Of a DNA stretch of 64,000 nt, positions 49,312-59,750 are shown in pieces (position 1 is the first letter of the stretch; the number at the start of each line of letters is the position of its first letter). The notes below the pieces were generated by a model. It was not told the origin of the DNA and ran no database searches. It saw only the letters and a program-made list of their open reading frames with translations. The translations under genes and the position numbers were made by a program. The stretch comes from Aggregatibacter aphrophilus ATCC 33389 (GTDB lineage Bacteria > Pseudomonadota > Gammaproteobacteria > Enterobacterales > Pasteurellaceae). The stretch lies in assembly GCF_900636915.1 (NCBI RefSeq), contig NZ_LR134327.1, forward strand, positions 930,001-994,000, written 5' to 3'.

Positions 49312-49856
49312 CACTGCGCCCCAACTAATTTTTGATAAATCGGTTGTAGTTTTTCCTGCCAAACCCGCTCGTTTACATCACCGGCATAGCGATAATGAAT
49401 TACACCTTTGCCGTCCACAATAAAGGTTTCCGGTGCGCCATACACGCCTAAATCTAAGGCAAAAGATCCTTTTTCATCTTTCAACACCACTTGATAAGGA
49501 TTTCCTAAATCATGTAACCATTTAACGGCTTTTTCACTGTTATCTTTATAATCTAAACCAATAATCGGCACGCCTTGTTTGGCGAGATGATTCAAATATT
49601 GATGTTCCGCATAACAGGTCGGACACCATGTTGCCCACACATTCAGCAGAAGTGGTTTACCTTGTTTAAACAAGCTTTCGTCAAATGTTTTCGTTGATAA
49701 TAAATCCGTCAACGTTTTCGCGGGTACCGGTTTACCTACCAAAGCGGACTCCAAGTTTTTTGGATCATCGCCTTGTGCATTGCGTTGTAATTGCACCAGA
49801 AAAGCAGCAACTAATGCTAAAAAAATAATTAACGGAAGATATAATTTCTTTTTCAT
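49311..49856 (-). CDS. ccmG: Thiol:disulphide interchange protein CcmG (DsbE)
   Basis: 181 residues. A membrane anchor is followed by a thioredoxin fold with active site WCPTC (VWATWCPTCYAEH) and the GAPETFIVDGKG loop. It supplies reductant to CcmH. It begins 31 bases after ccmF and overlaps ccmH by one base. Confidence 0.94.
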   Translation of the reverse strand: MKKKLYLPLIIFLALVAAFLVQLQRNAQGDDPKNLESALVGKPVPAKTLTDLLSTKTFDESLFKQGKPLLLNVWATWCPTCYAEHQYLNHLAKQGVPIIGLDYKDNSEKAVKWLHDLGNPYQVVLKDEKGSFALDLGVYGAPETFIVDGKGVIHYRYAGDVNERVWQEKLQPIYQKLVGAQ

Positions 49857-49887
49857 TGAAATACTCTACTCAGCCTACGCAGATTTA

Positions 49888-51627
49888 CTACGCAGTCTCT
49901 TTTTTCTCTAAGATTTTGCTAAACCGATAACGACGGTCGAACATACACAATAAACCACCCAGCGCCATAAACAGACCACCCAGCCAAATCCAACGGATAA
50001 ACGGTTTGTAATATAAGCGTAACGCCCAAGCATTGTTATCTAATTTTTCACCTAGGGCGACATATAAATCACGGGTAAAGCCCCAATCAATGGCCGCTTC
50101 GGTCATCGGCATTTTACTAACGGTATAAAGACGTTTCTCGGCAAACAACGTTGCTTCCGGTTTACCATGACGGGTAATATCAATTTGCGCTTTACCGCCG
50201 ATATAGTTAGGCCCGTTAGCATCGCTAATGCCCTTGAACGTGAAATCATAATCGGCAATTTGCACCGAATCCCCCACATTCATTCGTACATCACGTTCAA
50301 CGCTGTAATTTTGGCTAAAGGCAATGCCCCAAACTGTCATAGCAACACCCAAATGCGCCAAGACCATGCCCCAGTGGGAGCGGGACAATTTCGTGATACC
50401 TTGTAAGAAACTGTCGCGGTGCGTTGCTCGTTGGTGCATTTCATAAAGACTAAGCAATACAATAATTACTGTCATCATGGTACCTAATACCGCGCTGACA
50501 GTAATCTTGTCTTGTAATAAATACGGCAAAGCAAAGCCTGCAATTAACATGATAATGACACTCACCACAACCGGAGTGCGAATAGCAGAGAACTGATCAC
50601 GGCGCCATTTCACTAATGGCCCAATTCCCAATAACAAGGCAAACGGCGTCATAATAATCAGGAACATTTGATCAAAGAACGGCGCACCAATAGAAATTGA
50701 CCCTAACCCCAATTGCTTATGCACAAGCGGCAACAATGTGCCGAGCAAAACCACACAAAGTGCGGTCATTAATAAAATATTATTTAGCAACAATAGGCTT
50801 TCGCGGGAATAACGTTCCGCATTATCGCGTGAACGAATTTGACTGCCTTTGTAAGCATATAAAGTTAGTGAGCCACCAATCACCACGATTAAGTAGGCTA
50901 AGACATATAAGCCGCGGGTTGGATCGGAAGCAAACGCGTGCACGGAAACCAAAATCCCCGAACGCACCAAAAAGGTACCGAGCAAACACAAGGAAAAAGC
51001 CAAGATAGCGAGAAGCACCGTCCAAGCTTTAAAGGATCCGCGTTTTTCCGTTACAGCCAAAGAATGCAATAATGCGGTTCCCGCTAACCACGGCATGAAA
51101 GAGGCATTTTCTACCGGATCCCAGAACCACCAGCCGCCCCAGCCTAATTCGTAATATGCCCACCAAGACCCCAAAACGATACCTAAGGTGAGGAAGATCC
51201 ACGCAGCCATCGTCCAAGGGCGAGACCAACGCGCCCAAGCAGTATCTAACTTACCGGTCATTAAAGAGGCGATGGAAAAAGCAAACGCTACGGAAAAACC
51301 TACATACCCCATATATAACAACGGCGGGTGGAAAATTAAGCCGACATCTTGCAATAACGGATTCAGTTCTTTGCCATCCACCGGAAAATCAGGGAAAGTA
51401 CGGGCAAACGGATTCGAAGTAAATAAGACGAAAAGCAGGAAACCGATGCTGATAATGCCCATGATGCCCAGTACACGGGCGGCAGCTTCTTGCGGTAAAC
51501 GCTTACTGAATAATGCAACTGCCGCGCCCCACAACGAAAGCAACCAAATCCATAACAGCAAAGAGCCTTCGTGAGAACCCCAAACTGCGGATAAGCGGTA
51601 ATAAATCGGGTACATAGTTTTCATCAT
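49888..51627 (-). CDS. ccmF: Haem lyase CcmF, N-terminally truncated by a deletion
   Basis: 579 residues where the family has about 650. The protein begins [22 protein letters not shown]. Recognisable CcmF sequence starts at the segment that is residue ~79 of E. coli CcmF (LPVWYRVAATWGAHEGS), so the first two membrane helices are missing. The rest is intact, including [18 protein letters not shown] and the C-terminal domain. The first four or five codons are out-of-frame ccmE sequence (the HDENY codons read in another frame). A deletion joining ccmE to ccmF explains this. No ribosome-binding site adapted to this start is evident. Activity is doubtful; the complete NrfE at 39929 might substitute. 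Confidence 0.85.
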   Translation of the reverse strand: MMKTMYPIYYRLSAVWGSHEGSLLLWIWLLSLWGAAVALFSKRLPQEAAARVLGIMGIISIGFLLFVLFTSNPFARTFPDFPVDGKELNPLLQDVGLIFHPPLLYMGYVGFSVAFAFSIASLMTGKLDTAWARWSRPWTMAAWIFLTLGIVLGSWWAYYELGWGGWWFWDPVENASFMPWLAGTALLHSLAVTEKRGSFKAWTVLLAILAFSLCLLGTFLVRSGILVSVHAFASDPTRGLYVLAYLIVVIGGSLTLYAYKGSQIRSRDNAERYSRESLLLLNNILLMTALCVVLLGTLLPLVHKQLGLGSISIGAPFFDQMFLIIMTPFALLLGIGPLVKWRRDQFSAIRTPVVVSVIIMLIAGFALPYLLQDKITVSAVLGTMMTVIIVLLSLYEMHQRATHRDSFLQGITKLSRSHWGMVLAHLGVAMTVWGIAFSQNYSVERDVRMNVGDSVQIADYDFTFKGISDANGPNYIGGKAQIDITRHGKPEATLFAEKRLYTVSKMPMTEAAIDWGFTRDLYVALGEKLDNNAWALRLYYKPFIRWIWLGGLFMALGGLLCMFDRRYRFSKILEKKETA

Positions 51628-52018
51628 GTTTTGCCAACACTTCGGTGGCTTCCAATAATGTCGGTTCTTTTAACACGCCTTGTGCCACAATGCCTTGTCC
51701 TTCGCGGAATAGATCCGGCAAGATGCCTTCATATTCAACACTGATAGACGGACCGATATCATTTAAATCAAACCGCACTTTCAAACTTTTCGGATCGCGT
51801 TGTACCGTACCGGCCACCACCATGCCGCCGACACGAATACGCTGGCCCACTTCCGGTTTTAAATCAGCTTTATCCTCTTTGCCGTAAACCACTTCTGATG
51901 GGGTATAAAATAAATCGATATTTTGGCGCAACGCATATAATACCAATGTTGTTGCAATCACCACGCCTGCCAATACTAAAATAATAATAGATAAACGGGA
52001 TTTACGTCTTGGATTCAT
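51503..52018 (-). CDS. ccmE: Haem chaperone CcmE with a deleted and replaced C-terminus
   Basis: 171 residues, of which only the first 137 are CcmE. The membrane anchor (about 9-29), the OB-fold core and the haem-binding His131 with Tyr135 ([11 protein letters not shown]) are present. After Pro137 the frame runs into ccmF in the wrong register, adding 34 unrelated residues ending GRGSCIIQ. The missing part is the flexible tail, which in E. coli is less important than the histidine, so partial function is possible. ATG 52018 overlaps the ccmD stop. See ccmF for the other side of the junction. Confidence 0.85.
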   Translation of the reverse strand: MNPRRKSRLSIIILVLAGVVIATTLVLYALRQNIDLFYTPSEVVYGKEDKADLKPEVGQRIRVGGMVVAGTVQRDPKSLKVRFDLNDIGPSISVEYEGILPDLFREGQGIVAQGVLKEPTLLEATEVLAKHDENYVPDLLPLIRSLGFSRRLFAVMDLVAFVVGRGSCIIQ

Positions 52019-52221
52019 AGCGTCTCTCCTTTTTGTTGTACTTGTTGTAGGCGGGATTCTCGCTGTTGCTCACGTTTAACGGATTTTAACACCGCACTTT
52101 TCCCCATTAGACTTTGAATGATTAACGCCACGATGGCTATAAAACTTAAACCATAAGACAGCCACACATAAAAACCGTAGCCACCCATATGAATTAAATC
52201 ACTCCAGCTTTGAAAGAACAT
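52015..52221 (-). CDS. ccmD: Haem exporter protein CcmD
   Basis: 68 residues from ATG 52221 ([20 protein letters not shown]), which follows GGGGAGAG. One membrane helix ([20 protein letters not shown]) and a charged cytoplasmic tail are typical. It helps release haem-loaded CcmE from the CcmABC complex. A TTG 15 bases upstream is open but lies before the ribosome-binding site. Confidence 0.9.
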   Translation of the reverse strand: MFFQSWSDLIHMGGYGFYVWLSYGLSFIAIVALIIQSLMGKSAVLKSVKREQQRESRLQQVQQKGETL

Positions 52222-52236
52222 ATTCTCTCTCCCCAA

Positions 52237-52977
52237 TTAATTAATTTTTTCCGCCAACGCCTTAACCCAAGGGCGTTTACTATCTTCTTTTAATAACTCT
52301 GTACGATAACGCACTAAGGTTAGCCAAATATATAAAGTCATAAAACCAAAGATACATAAAATTAGCGGAATCAACATTGGTGTAGCAATTGACGGGCGTT
52401 CCAATTTGGTAATACTTGCCCCTTGATGCAGGGTATTCCACCATTCCACCGAGAAATGGATAATCGGTAGATTTACCACGCCAACCACGCATAACACGCT
52501 CGCCGCTTTTGCCCCCACATTACGATCTTGAAAAGCGGAATAAATGGCTAATACGCCTAAATATAAGAAAAATAGAATTAATTCAGCCGTTAAACGGGCA
52601 TCCCAAACCCACCAAGTCCCCCACATTGGCTTGCCCCAAATGGCACCGGTAATCAATGCCAAAAAGGTAAATAATGCGCCTATTGGTGCCATGGCAATCA
52701 TGGCTAACTGAGCATGTTTAATTTGCCATACTAAGGCAACCAATGCAGCTACCGCCATGGAACCATAAATCCCCATAGACCAAATGGCCGTCGGTACATG
52801 CACATACATAATGCGGAAGCTATTGCCCTGTTGATAATCAGCAGGCGCAAAAGCAAGCCCCCAAACGATGCCTACACCTAATAAAAGTGCGGTCAGAATC
52901 GCAAAAGAAGGGCTGAACTTACCGCATAATTGATATTGTGTTTCTGATTTTGCATAAGGATGCAACCACTTCCACAT
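52237..52977 (-). CDS. ccmC: Haem exporter protein CcmC
   Basis: 246 residues, six membrane helices. The tryptophan-rich haem-handling motif WGTWWVWDARLT lies in the periplasmic loop between helices 3 and 4, flanked by conserved histidines (YVHVPTAIWS). It transfers haem to CcmE. It begins 10 bases after ccmB. Confidence 0.95.
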   Translation of the reverse strand: MWKWLHPYAKSETQYQLCGKFSPSFAILTALLLGVGIVWGLAFAPADYQQGNSFRIMYVHVPTAIWSMGIYGSMAVAALVALVWQIKHAQLAMIAMAPIGALFTFLALITGAIWGKPMWGTWWVWDARLTAELILFFLYLGVLAIYSAFQDRNVGAKAASVLCVVGVVNLPIIHFSVEWWNTLHQGASITKLERPSIATPMLIPLILCIFGFMTLYIWLTLVRYRTELLKEDSKRPWVKALAEKIN

Positions 52978-52987
52978 AAATAATCCT

Positions 52988-53653
52988 CTATTGATCTAAA
53001 CTAATGCGTAATGCCGTGGCGATGGCAAACGGCGATAATGTCATCACGCCTGCCAAAATAGCGCCTAAAATAGCCAATTGCCCGCTATAAGGCAGGTTTA
53101 ATCCTGCCGCATCCAACACGGAAGCAGAGAAAATCAGCACAGGAATAAACAACGGCACGACTAATAAACTCAACAATACACCGCCTTTGCGCAAGCCCAC
53201 CGTTAACGCCACCCCAATGGCGCCAAGGCAACTCAACACCGGCGTGCCTAATAATAATGTCAACACCAACGCCCACCAAATTGATATTTCCAATGACAGC
53301 AATAATGCAGCAATTGGTGACAACAAAATCAGTGGCAACCCCGTCAATAGCCAATGTGCCAATACTTTGGCCAGTGCCGTTAAAACCAAGGGTTGTGAGG
53401 TGAGCATTAACTGCTCTAAAGAACCATCGATATAATCGTCACGAAATAATCGTTCAAAGGACAGCAACGCCGACAACAATGCCGCTACCCAAGCCACGCC
53501 GGGCGCAATACGTGATAGCAATTTCGGATCCGGCCCAATCACCAACGGGAATAACGTAATTACAATAAGGAAAAACCAGAGCGGATTTAAAATTTCCGCC
53601 TGTTTGCGCATAGCAATTTGTAATTCGCGTTTAATAATATTCCAAAAGATCAT
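52988..53653 (-). CDS. ccmB: Haem exporter protein CcmB
   Basis: 221 residues from ATG 53653 (MIFWNIIKRELQIAMRKQAE), aligning with E. coli CcmB. A GTG 15 bases upstream lies within ccmA. Six membrane helices; ILNPLWFFLIVITLFPLVIG and the FERLFRDDYIDGSLEQLML loop are diagnostic. It is the membrane subunit of the CcmAB ATPase. Confidence 0.94.
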   Translation of the reverse strand: MIFWNIIKRELQIAMRKQAEILNPLWFFLIVITLFPLVIGPDPKLLSRIAPGVAWVAALLSALLSFERLFRDDYIDGSLEQLMLTSQPLVLTALAKVLAHWLLTGLPLILLSPIAALLLSLEISIWWALVLTLLLGTPVLSCLGAIGVALTVGLRKGGVLLSLLVVPLFIPVLIFSASVLDAAGLNLPYSGQLAILGAILAGVMTLSPFAIATALRISLDQ

Positions 53654-53657
53654 GCCG

Positions 53658-54293
53658 TCACTCTGCACATTTAAACTGTTCTAAATTAATTTTTTTCAAT
53701 TGTGCACTCGGCACTTCTTGGTGGCTGGTTAAGATCACAATGCCGCCTCGTTGTGCGTGTTGCTCAAAAAGTGCGGTTAAAACCGCCACGCCTTTTTTAT
53801 CAATGGCGTTAAAAGGTTCATCTAAAATCCACAACGGAGCTTCCGATAACCACAAACGCGCCAAGGCAATGCGTTTTTGCTGTCCGGCAGAAAGCTGTGC
53901 GGCAGGGATGTCTTCACGCCCCAACAACCCAACGGTTTGCAACACATTCCACAGAATCTCGTCCCCTTGATGGCAATGACTGATTTGCTGATAAAAACAC
54001 AGATTCTCCCACGCGTTTAATTCCGGTTTAATTCCGCTCTGATGCCCTAAATATAACAAATCATAATTAAAGGCTTCGCGCTGCTTAAAAATCTCTTCAG
54101 AATTCCACCGCACTTTGCCCTCTAACGGTATCGCAAGCCCGGCAACAATACGTAGCAAACTGGTTTTCCCAATGCCGTTATGTCCTTCAATTTGCACAAA
54201 ATCGCCCGCCTGAATTTGTAAATTCAAGTGATGAAATAGTACTTTATCGCCACGTTGGCAGGCCAGATTTTCGATAATTAATTGATGATGCAT
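53658..54293 (-). CDS. ccmA: Haem exporter ATP-binding protein CcmA
   Basis: 211 residues, ABC ATPase. Walker A GHNGIGKT at about 38-45, signature [16 protein letters not shown] near 136, Walker B WILDEPF and the switch histidine region (VILTSHQEV). ATP hydrolysis releases holo-CcmE. It is first gene of ccmABCDEFGHI on the minus strand. An uptake signal lies inside near 53769. The 208 bases upstream hold the promoter, which I cannot pinpoint. Confidence 0.95.
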   Translation of the reverse strand: MHHQLIIENLACQRGDKVLFHHLNLQIQAGDFVQIEGHNGIGKTSLLRIVAGLAIPLEGKVRWNSEEIFKQREAFNYDLLYLGHQSGIKPELNAWENLCFYQQISHCHQGDEILWNVLQTVGLLGREDIPAAQLSAGQQKRIALARLWLSEAPLWILDEPFNAIDKKGVAVLTALFEQHAQRGGIVILTSHQEVPSAQLKKINLEQFKCAE

Positions 54294-54501
54294 AACTAAA
54301 TGAAGAAAGACTTATTTTTTGCGGGGCATTCTATCATAAGGAAACTGAATGAAGTAGTTAAGAAGGGGTTAAATCACATAACTCTTTAGCAGTAGTTTAA
54401 CCTCTTTTTGACTTAGAACAAATTTAGCCATTCGTTACAAATACGAATAACCCTTATAAATTGGCAAAATCCTTGATATAACTGAGTTAATCCATCAGTT
54501 A

Positions 54502-55695
54502 TTAGCGATTTTTAACCGTTAAAAAGTAGTAGCAAACCACGGCAATAACGGAACAAATCACCATAGCTAATAACATCGGTACAGCCGAATTTGTCGGCAA
54601 TAAAGAAACCAAGGAACCTATGCTAGCACCAATACTAAATCGCACGCTACCCACCATGGAATTCGCCGAACCGGCAGCATTAGGGAATTTTTCCAAAATA
54701 GACGCCATGGAATTAGAGGAAATCAACGGATTTTGTCCCACAAAAATGGCAACCCCCAAGGCTATCGGCCAAAAGCCTAAATCGAATAACACCACCAGTA
54801 ACAACCAAACTGCCGCCAAAAATTGGACGCCTAACCCACAACGCAACATGGTTTCCGCGCCTAGTTTGGCAACTAACCGCCTGTTTAGAAACGAACTTAA
54901 GGTCATAATCCCAATGTTCAACATAAAGAAGTAACCAAAATTTTCAGGCTTAATGCCATAAATCCCGATATACACAATGGAACCTGCCGTGACGAAAGCA
55001 AACAACCCGCCAAAGGCAAAGGACGTGGAAAACATATAGCCCAACACCGGTTTTTGCTTCCATAACGCCATAAAATTACGGGCAATGATATTTAATCGTA
55101 AAGGAATACGTTTTTCTTTACGATGGGTTTCCGGTACGATAAAAAAGACTAATAAAATACTGAGAAATCCCATTCCCGCAATCACATAAAAAATGGCGTG
55201 CCAATGGAAAAAATAGACAACGTAACCGCCGATAATCGGCGCCACCAACGGTGCAACCATAAACACCAAGCTGATGGTTGACATGATTTTGGAGAGTTCA
55301 TTTTTATCAAACAAATCACGCAACAACGCGCCTACCAACACTACCGGCGATGCACCAAAAAAGCCCTGGATAAAACGAAGTGCGGTGAAATTTCCAATTG
55401 AATGGATTTGCGTCAAAATCAACGCGGCAAAAGCAGCAATTACCACGCCTAACAAAATAATCGGCTTACGCCCAAAACTGTCACCGAACGGTCCCCAAAA
55501 TAATTGCCCTAGCGCCAAGCCATACGCAAACGACGTTAACGTATGCTGCACCTGATCGTTCGTTACTTGAAAATCCTGCGCAATATTCAAAAATGCCGGC
55601 AAGTACATGTCCACCGCCAGCGGAGGCAACATAGACAAAATGCCTAACGCAACGACAAAAATAAAACCGGTCTGTCTCGTTTTATCAGTCTTCAA
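54502..55695 (-). CDS. bcr: Bcr/CflA-family drug efflux transporter
   Basis: 397 residues, twelve membrane helices, major facilitator superfamily drug:H+ antiporter. The MFS motif between helices 2 and 3 is GPFGDSFGRKPIIL; motif C is GFFGASPVVLVGALLRDLF-like, where the second part is the Bcr family loop. The start is TTG at 55695 with GGAGAA eight bases before. It lies four bases after rsuA, so the two are co-transcribed, as in H. influenzae. Substrates cannot be predicted. Confidence 0.9.
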   Translation of the reverse strand: MKTDKTRQTGFIFVVALGILSMLPPLAVDMYLPAFLNIAQDFQVTNDQVQHTLTSFAYGLALGQLFWGPFGDSFGRKPIILLGVVIAAFAALILTQIHSIGNFTALRFIQGFFGASPVVLVGALLRDLFDKNELSKIMSTISLVFMVAPLVAPIIGGYVVYFFHWHAIFYVIAGMGFLSILLVFFIVPETHRKEKRIPLRLNIIARNFMALWKQKPVLGYMFSTSFAFGGLFAFVTAGSIVYIGIYGIKPENFGYFFMLNIGIMTLSSFLNRRLVAKLGAETMLRCGLGVQFLAAVWLLLVVLFDLGFWPIALGVAIFVGQNPLISSNSMASILEKFPNAAGSANSMVGSVRFSIGASIGSLVSLLPTNSAVPMLLAMVICSVIAVVCYYFLTVKNR

Positions 55696-55699
55696 TAGA

Positions 55700-56401
55700 T
55701 TATTCTCCGTTAAAATAAGCGACTTCTGCTGCCGTTAAGGCACGATATTCGCCTTCCTCCAAGCTATCATCAAGCACCAATGCACCGATTTTCCAACGAT
55801 GCAATCCGACAACTTTATTACCCAACGCGGCAAACATCCGTTTAACCTGATGGTAACGTCCTTCACTGATGGTTAAATTGACGTTGTAATCATCTAAAAT
55901 TTCAAGTGTAGCAGGTTTGGTCGGATCTTTCTCACCACGCAATAAAATACCTTCGGTACAAGCCTGCACATAATTAGCTTCAACAGGATCCGCCAAAGTC
56001 ACCAAATAAGTTTTTGGCTGATGATGTTTTGGTGAAGTAATGCGATGTGACCACTGCCCGTCATCAGTCAACAATACTAACCCTGTAGTATCCACATCTA
56101 GCCGCCCAGCACTGTGCAAACGAGCAGATAAAGGATAACCAAAAAATTGATAAATAGTCGGATGATCGCCATCTTCATGGGAACAAATATAACCTTGTGG
56201 CTTGTTCAGCATAATATACTGTCCTTCCGCCACCCAAGCCAACCGCTCACCATCATAACAAATCTCATCATTCGGGCCGACTTTCGCCGCCCCGCTCTTC
56301 TCAATTTTACCATTAATAGTGACCGCACTTTGACGCAACACTTTTGTTGCCTGTGAACGGGTTAAATCGGTCATTTCCGCTAAAAATTTATCTAAGCGCA
56401 T
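55700..56401 (-). CDS. rsuA: 16S rRNA pseudouridine(516) synthase
   Basis: 233 residues. An N-terminal S4 RNA-binding domain (MRLDKFLAEMTDLTRSQATK) is followed by the RsuA/RluB catalytic domain with GRLDVDTTGLVLLTDDG, whose first Asp is the nucleophile. It ends with the EGRYHQVKRMFAALGNKV block. It modifies U516 of 16S rRNA. An uptake signal lies inside near 56322. First gene of rsuA-bcr. Confidence 0.95.
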   Translation of the reverse strand: MRLDKFLAEMTDLTRSQATKVLRQSAVTINGKIEKSGAAKVGPNDEICYDGERLAWVAEGQYIMLNKPQGYICSHEDGDHPTIYQFFGYPLSARLHSAGRLDVDTTGLVLLTDDGQWSHRITSPKHHQPKTYLVTLADPVEANYVQACTEGILLRGEKDPTKPATLEILDDYNVNLTISEGRYHQVKRMFAALGNKVVGLHRWKIGALVLDDSLEEGEYRALTAAEVAYFNGE

Positions 56402-56539
56402 AGAAATCCCTTATAAAAATCATAGGGCATTATACCGCTAATTTTGCTGCTCTACCCGCGGAAAAACACAGCAAGAAATAGCCACACTTTATAGAACGTA
56501 ATCAAAGAACTTTTTTATACTGCAAAAAATTGTTAATAA

Positions 56540-56581
56540 TGTGTGAAATGTCACAGAATTCTTTTTAATTTTAATTATAAT
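56540..56581 (+). promoter_or_regulatory. CRP-dependent class II promoter of maeB
   Basis: TGTGT-N6-TCACA (56540-56555) matches CRP at nine of ten half-site bases. A perfect TATAAT (56576-56581) lies downstream with no good -35. With initiation about 7-8 bases past the -10, the CRP site centres near -41.5, the class II position. Confidence 0.6.
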
Positions 56582-56626
56582 GCTCGCCACTTTTCTCAAT
56601 TTAGTTATTCAAAAGAGGATATTTTT

Positions 56627-58891
56627 ATGGATGAACAACTTAAAAAAGCAGCTCTCGATTTCCACGAATTTCCGATTCCGGGAAAAATTGAAGTTACCCC
56701 AACCAAATCGCTTGCCACGCAACGCGATTTAGCCTTAGCTTACTCGCCGGGCGTTGCGGCGCCATGTTTAGCCATTCAGGCAGACCCGGCCGACTCCTAT
56801 AAATATACCTCTCGCGGCAATTTAGTTGCGGTAATTTCTAACGGTACAGCGGTGCTTGGTTTAGGGAATATCGGTGCGCTTGCCGGAAAACCGGTCATGG
56901 AAGGAAAAGGCGTTTTATTTAAGAAATTTGCCGGCGTAAACGTATTCGATATTGAAATTAATGAACATGACCCTGACAAATTAGTAGAAATTATCGCCTC
57001 ATTGGAACCGACTTTCGGTGGGATTAACTTAGAAGATATCAAGGCACCGGAATGTTTTTACATTGAACAAAAATTGCGCGAAAGAATGAAAATTCCGGTC
57101 TTCCACGATGACCAACACGGTACAGCGATTATTTCTGCCGCAGCGGTGCTAAACGGCTTACGCATTGTTGATAAAAAAATTGAAAACGTAAAACTCGTTG
57201 CCTCCGGCGCCGGTGCAGCTTCTATCGCTTGTTTGAATTTGTTGGTTTCCCTTGGCATGAAACGGGAAAATATTACCGTATGTGATTCAAAAGGCGTAAT
57301 CTACAAAAATCGTGATGATCGCATGGATGAAACCAAAAAGCTGTATGCGATTGACGATAACGGCAAGCGTACGTTAGCTGAAGTCATTCCGAATGCGGAT
57401 ATTTTCTTAGGTTGTTCTGCTGCCGGCACGTTGACGCAAGACATGGTTAAAACCATGGCAGTACATCCGTTAATTTTGGCACTCGCCAACCCGGAACCGG
57501 AAATCTTACCGCCATTGGCAAAAGAAGCCCGTCCGGATGCTATTGTATGTACCGGTCGCTCCGACTACCCAAACCAAGTCAACAACGTACTTTGCTTCCC
57601 GTTCATTTTCCGTGGTGCATTGGATGTCAGCGCTACCACCATTAACGAAGAAATGAAACTTGCTGCGGTGCGCGCTATTGCCGACTTAGCCTTGGCAGAG
57701 CAAAGCGATGTCGTTACCTCCGCTTACGGTGACAGCGAATTGTCTTTCGGCCCGGAATACATTATTCCAAAACCATTCGATCCGCGTTTGATTGTGCGTA
57801 TCGCCCCTGCCGTGGCGAGAGCGGCGATGGATTCCGGCGTAGCAACCCGTCCGATCGAAGATTTTGATGCTTATATCGAGCAACTCACCCAGTTCGTATA
57901 TAAAACTAACTTGTTTATGAAACCGGTGTTTGCACAAGCGAAACAAGACAAGAAACGTGTATTATTAACCGACGGTGAAGAAACCCGAATTTTACACGCC
58001 GTACAAGAAATCTCGACCTTAGGCATCGCTTATCCAATTTTACTCGGTCGTCCAAGCGTAATTGAACAGCGCATTAAAAAACTAGGATTACACATTAAAG
58101 AAGGCCGTGATTTCGAGCTAATTAACATCGAAAACGATCCCCGTTACCAAGAATGTTGCAAAACTTACTACGACATGCTTAAACGCGCGGGCGTAACGCC
58201 GGATATTGCCAAACGCGAAATGTTTAACAACCCAACCGCTATCGGTGCCGTGTTGTTGCATTTAGGTCACGCCGATGCCATGTTGTGTGGTTTAGTGGGA
58301 CACTACGCCAGTCACTTAAAAACCCTGAAAAACGTGATTGGCTTGCAAGAGGGAGTACATACTGCCGCCACCGTTAACGGCCTAGTGCTACCGGTCGGCA
58401 ACCTATTCCTTGCCGATACCTTCGTGAACAACGATCCAACAGCGGAAGAATTAGCGGAAATTACGCTAATGACGGCGAAAGAAGTCAGCCTATTTGGTAT
58501 TGAACCGCAAATTGCGTTAATTTCACACTCAAACTATGGCAGTAACAACAGCCTAAGTGCGGTCAAAATGCGCAACGTTTTAACTTTAGTAAAAGAAAAA
58601 GCACCGGAACTCTCCATTGATGGCGAAATGCACTGCGACGTTGCCTTATCCCAGCGCTTACGTGATGACGTTATGCCTGACAGCCCGTTAAAGGGCGCAG
58701 CAAACGTGTTGGTGATGCCAAATATGGAAGCGGCGCGCATTAGCTTAAATCTATTACAAGGCACCACAACGCCAATCACCGTCGGCCCAATCTTAATGGG
58801 CTTGAATAAATCGGCGCATATTTTGACTTCTGTCGCTTCAGTTCGCCGTATCATTAATATGGTAGCTATTGCCGCAGTAAAAGCACAATAA
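56627..58891 (+). CDS. maeB: NADP-dependent malic enzyme
   Basis: 754 residues from ATG 56627 ([20 protein letters not shown]), which follows AGAGGAT. The N-terminal half is malic enzyme ([40 protein letters not shown]) and decarboxylates malate to pyruvate with NADP. The C-terminal ~320 residues are a phosphotransacetylase-like regulatory domain ([18 protein letters not shown]), as in E. coli MaeB. The frame is open 84 bases further upstream, but that part overlaps the promoter. An uptake signal lies inside near 58556. A terminator follows. Confidence 0.96.
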   Translation: MDEQLKKAALDFHEFPIPGKIEVTPTKSLATQRDLALAYSPGVAAPCLAIQADPADSYKYTSRGNLVAVISNGTAVLGLGNIGALAGKPVMEGKGVLFKKFAGVNVFDIEINEHDPDKLVEIIASLEPTFGGINLEDIKAPECFYIEQKLRERMKIPVFHDDQHGTAIISAAAVLNGLRIVDKKIENVKLVASGAGAASIACLNLLVSLGMKRENITVCDSKGVIYKNRDDRMDETKKLYAIDDNGKRTLAEVIPNADIFLGCSAAGTLTQDMVKTMAVHPLILALANPEPEILPPLAKEARPDAIVCTGRSDYPNQVNNVLCFPFIFRGALDVSATTINEEMKLAAVRAIADLALAEQSDVVTSAYGDSELSFGPEYIIPKPFDPRLIVRIAPAVARAAMDSGVATRPIEDFDAYIEQLTQFVYKTNLFMKPVFAQAKQDKKRVLLTDGEETRILHAVQEISTLGIAYPILLGRPSVIEQRIKKLGLHIKEGRDFELINIENDPRYQECCKTYYDMLKRAGVTPDIAKREMFNNPTAIGAVLLHLGHADAMLCGLVGHYASHLKTLKNVIGLQEGVHTAATVNGLVLPVGNLFLADTFVNNDPTAEELAEITLMTAKEVSLFGIEPQIALISHSNYGSNNSLSAVKMRNVLTLVKEKAPELSIDGEMHCDVALSQRLRDDVMPDSPLKGAANVLVMPNMEAARISLNLLQGTTTPITVGPILMGLNKSAHILTSVASVRRIINMVAIAAVKAQ

Positions 58892-58909
58892 TTGCCCTTA
58901 GCAGAAAAT

Positions 58910-58942
58910 AAAGAAGATGGCTAGTTGTCATCTTCTTTTTTA
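58910..58942 (+). terminator. Rho-independent terminator of maeB
   Basis: AAAGAAGATG and CATCTTCTTT form a 10-bp stem with a 9-base loop followed by a T run, about 20 bases past the stop codon. Confidence 0.85.
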
Positions 58943-58961
58943 TTAACCAATCACAGCGTTT

Positions 58962-58980
58962 AATAATCTTAATCAATTTT
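58962..58980. promoter_or_regulatory. Possible Fur box upstream of sodA
   Basis: The 19 bases match the Fur consensus GATAATGATAATCATTATC at about 13 positions and lie roughly 60 bases before sodA, a gene known to be Fur-repressed in E. coli. A weak match in an AT-rich region. Confidence 0.3.
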
Positions 58981-59038
58981 CGTGCTATGATTTACACCGT
59001 TTTTTAAACGTGATTGACTCTAACAAAAGGAAAAAATT

Positions 59039-59686
59039 ATGGCTTATACTTTACCTGAATTAGGCTACGCCTATGACGCATTAGAACCCCATTTCGATGC
59101 GCAAACCATGGAAATCCACCACAGCAAACATCACCAAGCATATGTAAACAACGCTAACGCTGCATTAGAAAACGCTCCTGAATTACAAGAATTTGCCAGC
59201 GGTTGCCCGGGTAAATTATTGGCGCACTTACATGAAGTTGCACCTGAAAAACGCCCTGCGCTACGCAACAATGCAGGCGGTCACTTAAACCATAGCTTAT
59301 TTTGGAAAAGTTTGAAAAAAGGCACAACCTTACAAGGTCCATTGAAAGACGCTATCCTGCGTGATTTTGGTTCCGTTGAAAACTTCAAAGCAGAATTTGA
59401 AAAAGCCGCTGCCACCCGTTTTGGTTCCGGTTGGGCATGGTTAGTATTAGAAAACGGAAAACTCTCCGTAGCCTCTACAGCTAACCAAGACAACCCAATT
59501 ATGGGCAAAGAATTTGCCGATTGTTCCGGAACCCCAATCTTCGGTTTAGACGTTTGGGAACACGCTTATTACTTAAAATTCCAAAACCGCCGTCCGGACT
59601 ATATTAAAGAATTCTGGAACGTGCTGAACTGGGATTTCGCTAATGAACGCTTTGAGAAAGTGTTAGCCGGCGCACACCACCACTAA
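59039..59686 (+). CDS. sodA: Manganese superoxide dismutase
   Basis: 215 residues. Metal ligands are His in [12 protein letters not shown] (near 27), His in NHSLFW (near 83) and Asp/His in [19 protein letters not shown]. The [10 protein letters not shown] and the Gly of NQDNPIMG point to manganese rather than iron. The C-terminus GAHHH is His-rich. Cytoplasmic superoxide removal. ATG 59039 follows AAAAGGAAAAAA. A terminator lies 11 bases past the stop codon. Confidence 0.96.
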   Translation: MAYTLPELGYAYDALEPHFDAQTMEIHHSKHHQAYVNNANAALENAPELQEFASGCPGKLLAHLHEVAPEKRPALRNNAGGHLNHSLFWKSLKKGTTLQGPLKDAILRDFGSVENFKAEFEKAAATRFGSGWAWLVLENGKLSVASTANQDNPIMGKEFADCSGTPIFGLDVWEHAYYLKFQNRRPDYIKEFWNVLNWDFANERFEKVLAGAHHH

Positions 59687-59696
59687 TCTTCCATTG

Positions 59697-59739
59697 AAAA
59701 GTGCGGTCAAAAAACACTGCTTTTTTTGATCGCACTTTT
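59697..59739. terminator. Uptake-signal-type terminator between sodA and eda
   Basis: AAAAGTGCGGTCAAAAAA pairs with TTTTTTGATCGCACTTTT (17 of 18 positions) with a short loop. One arm is an exact uptake signal; the other has a one-base change that creates the only mismatch. Serves convergent genes. Confidence 0.85.
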
Positions 59740-59750
59740 ATATTCAAAAC

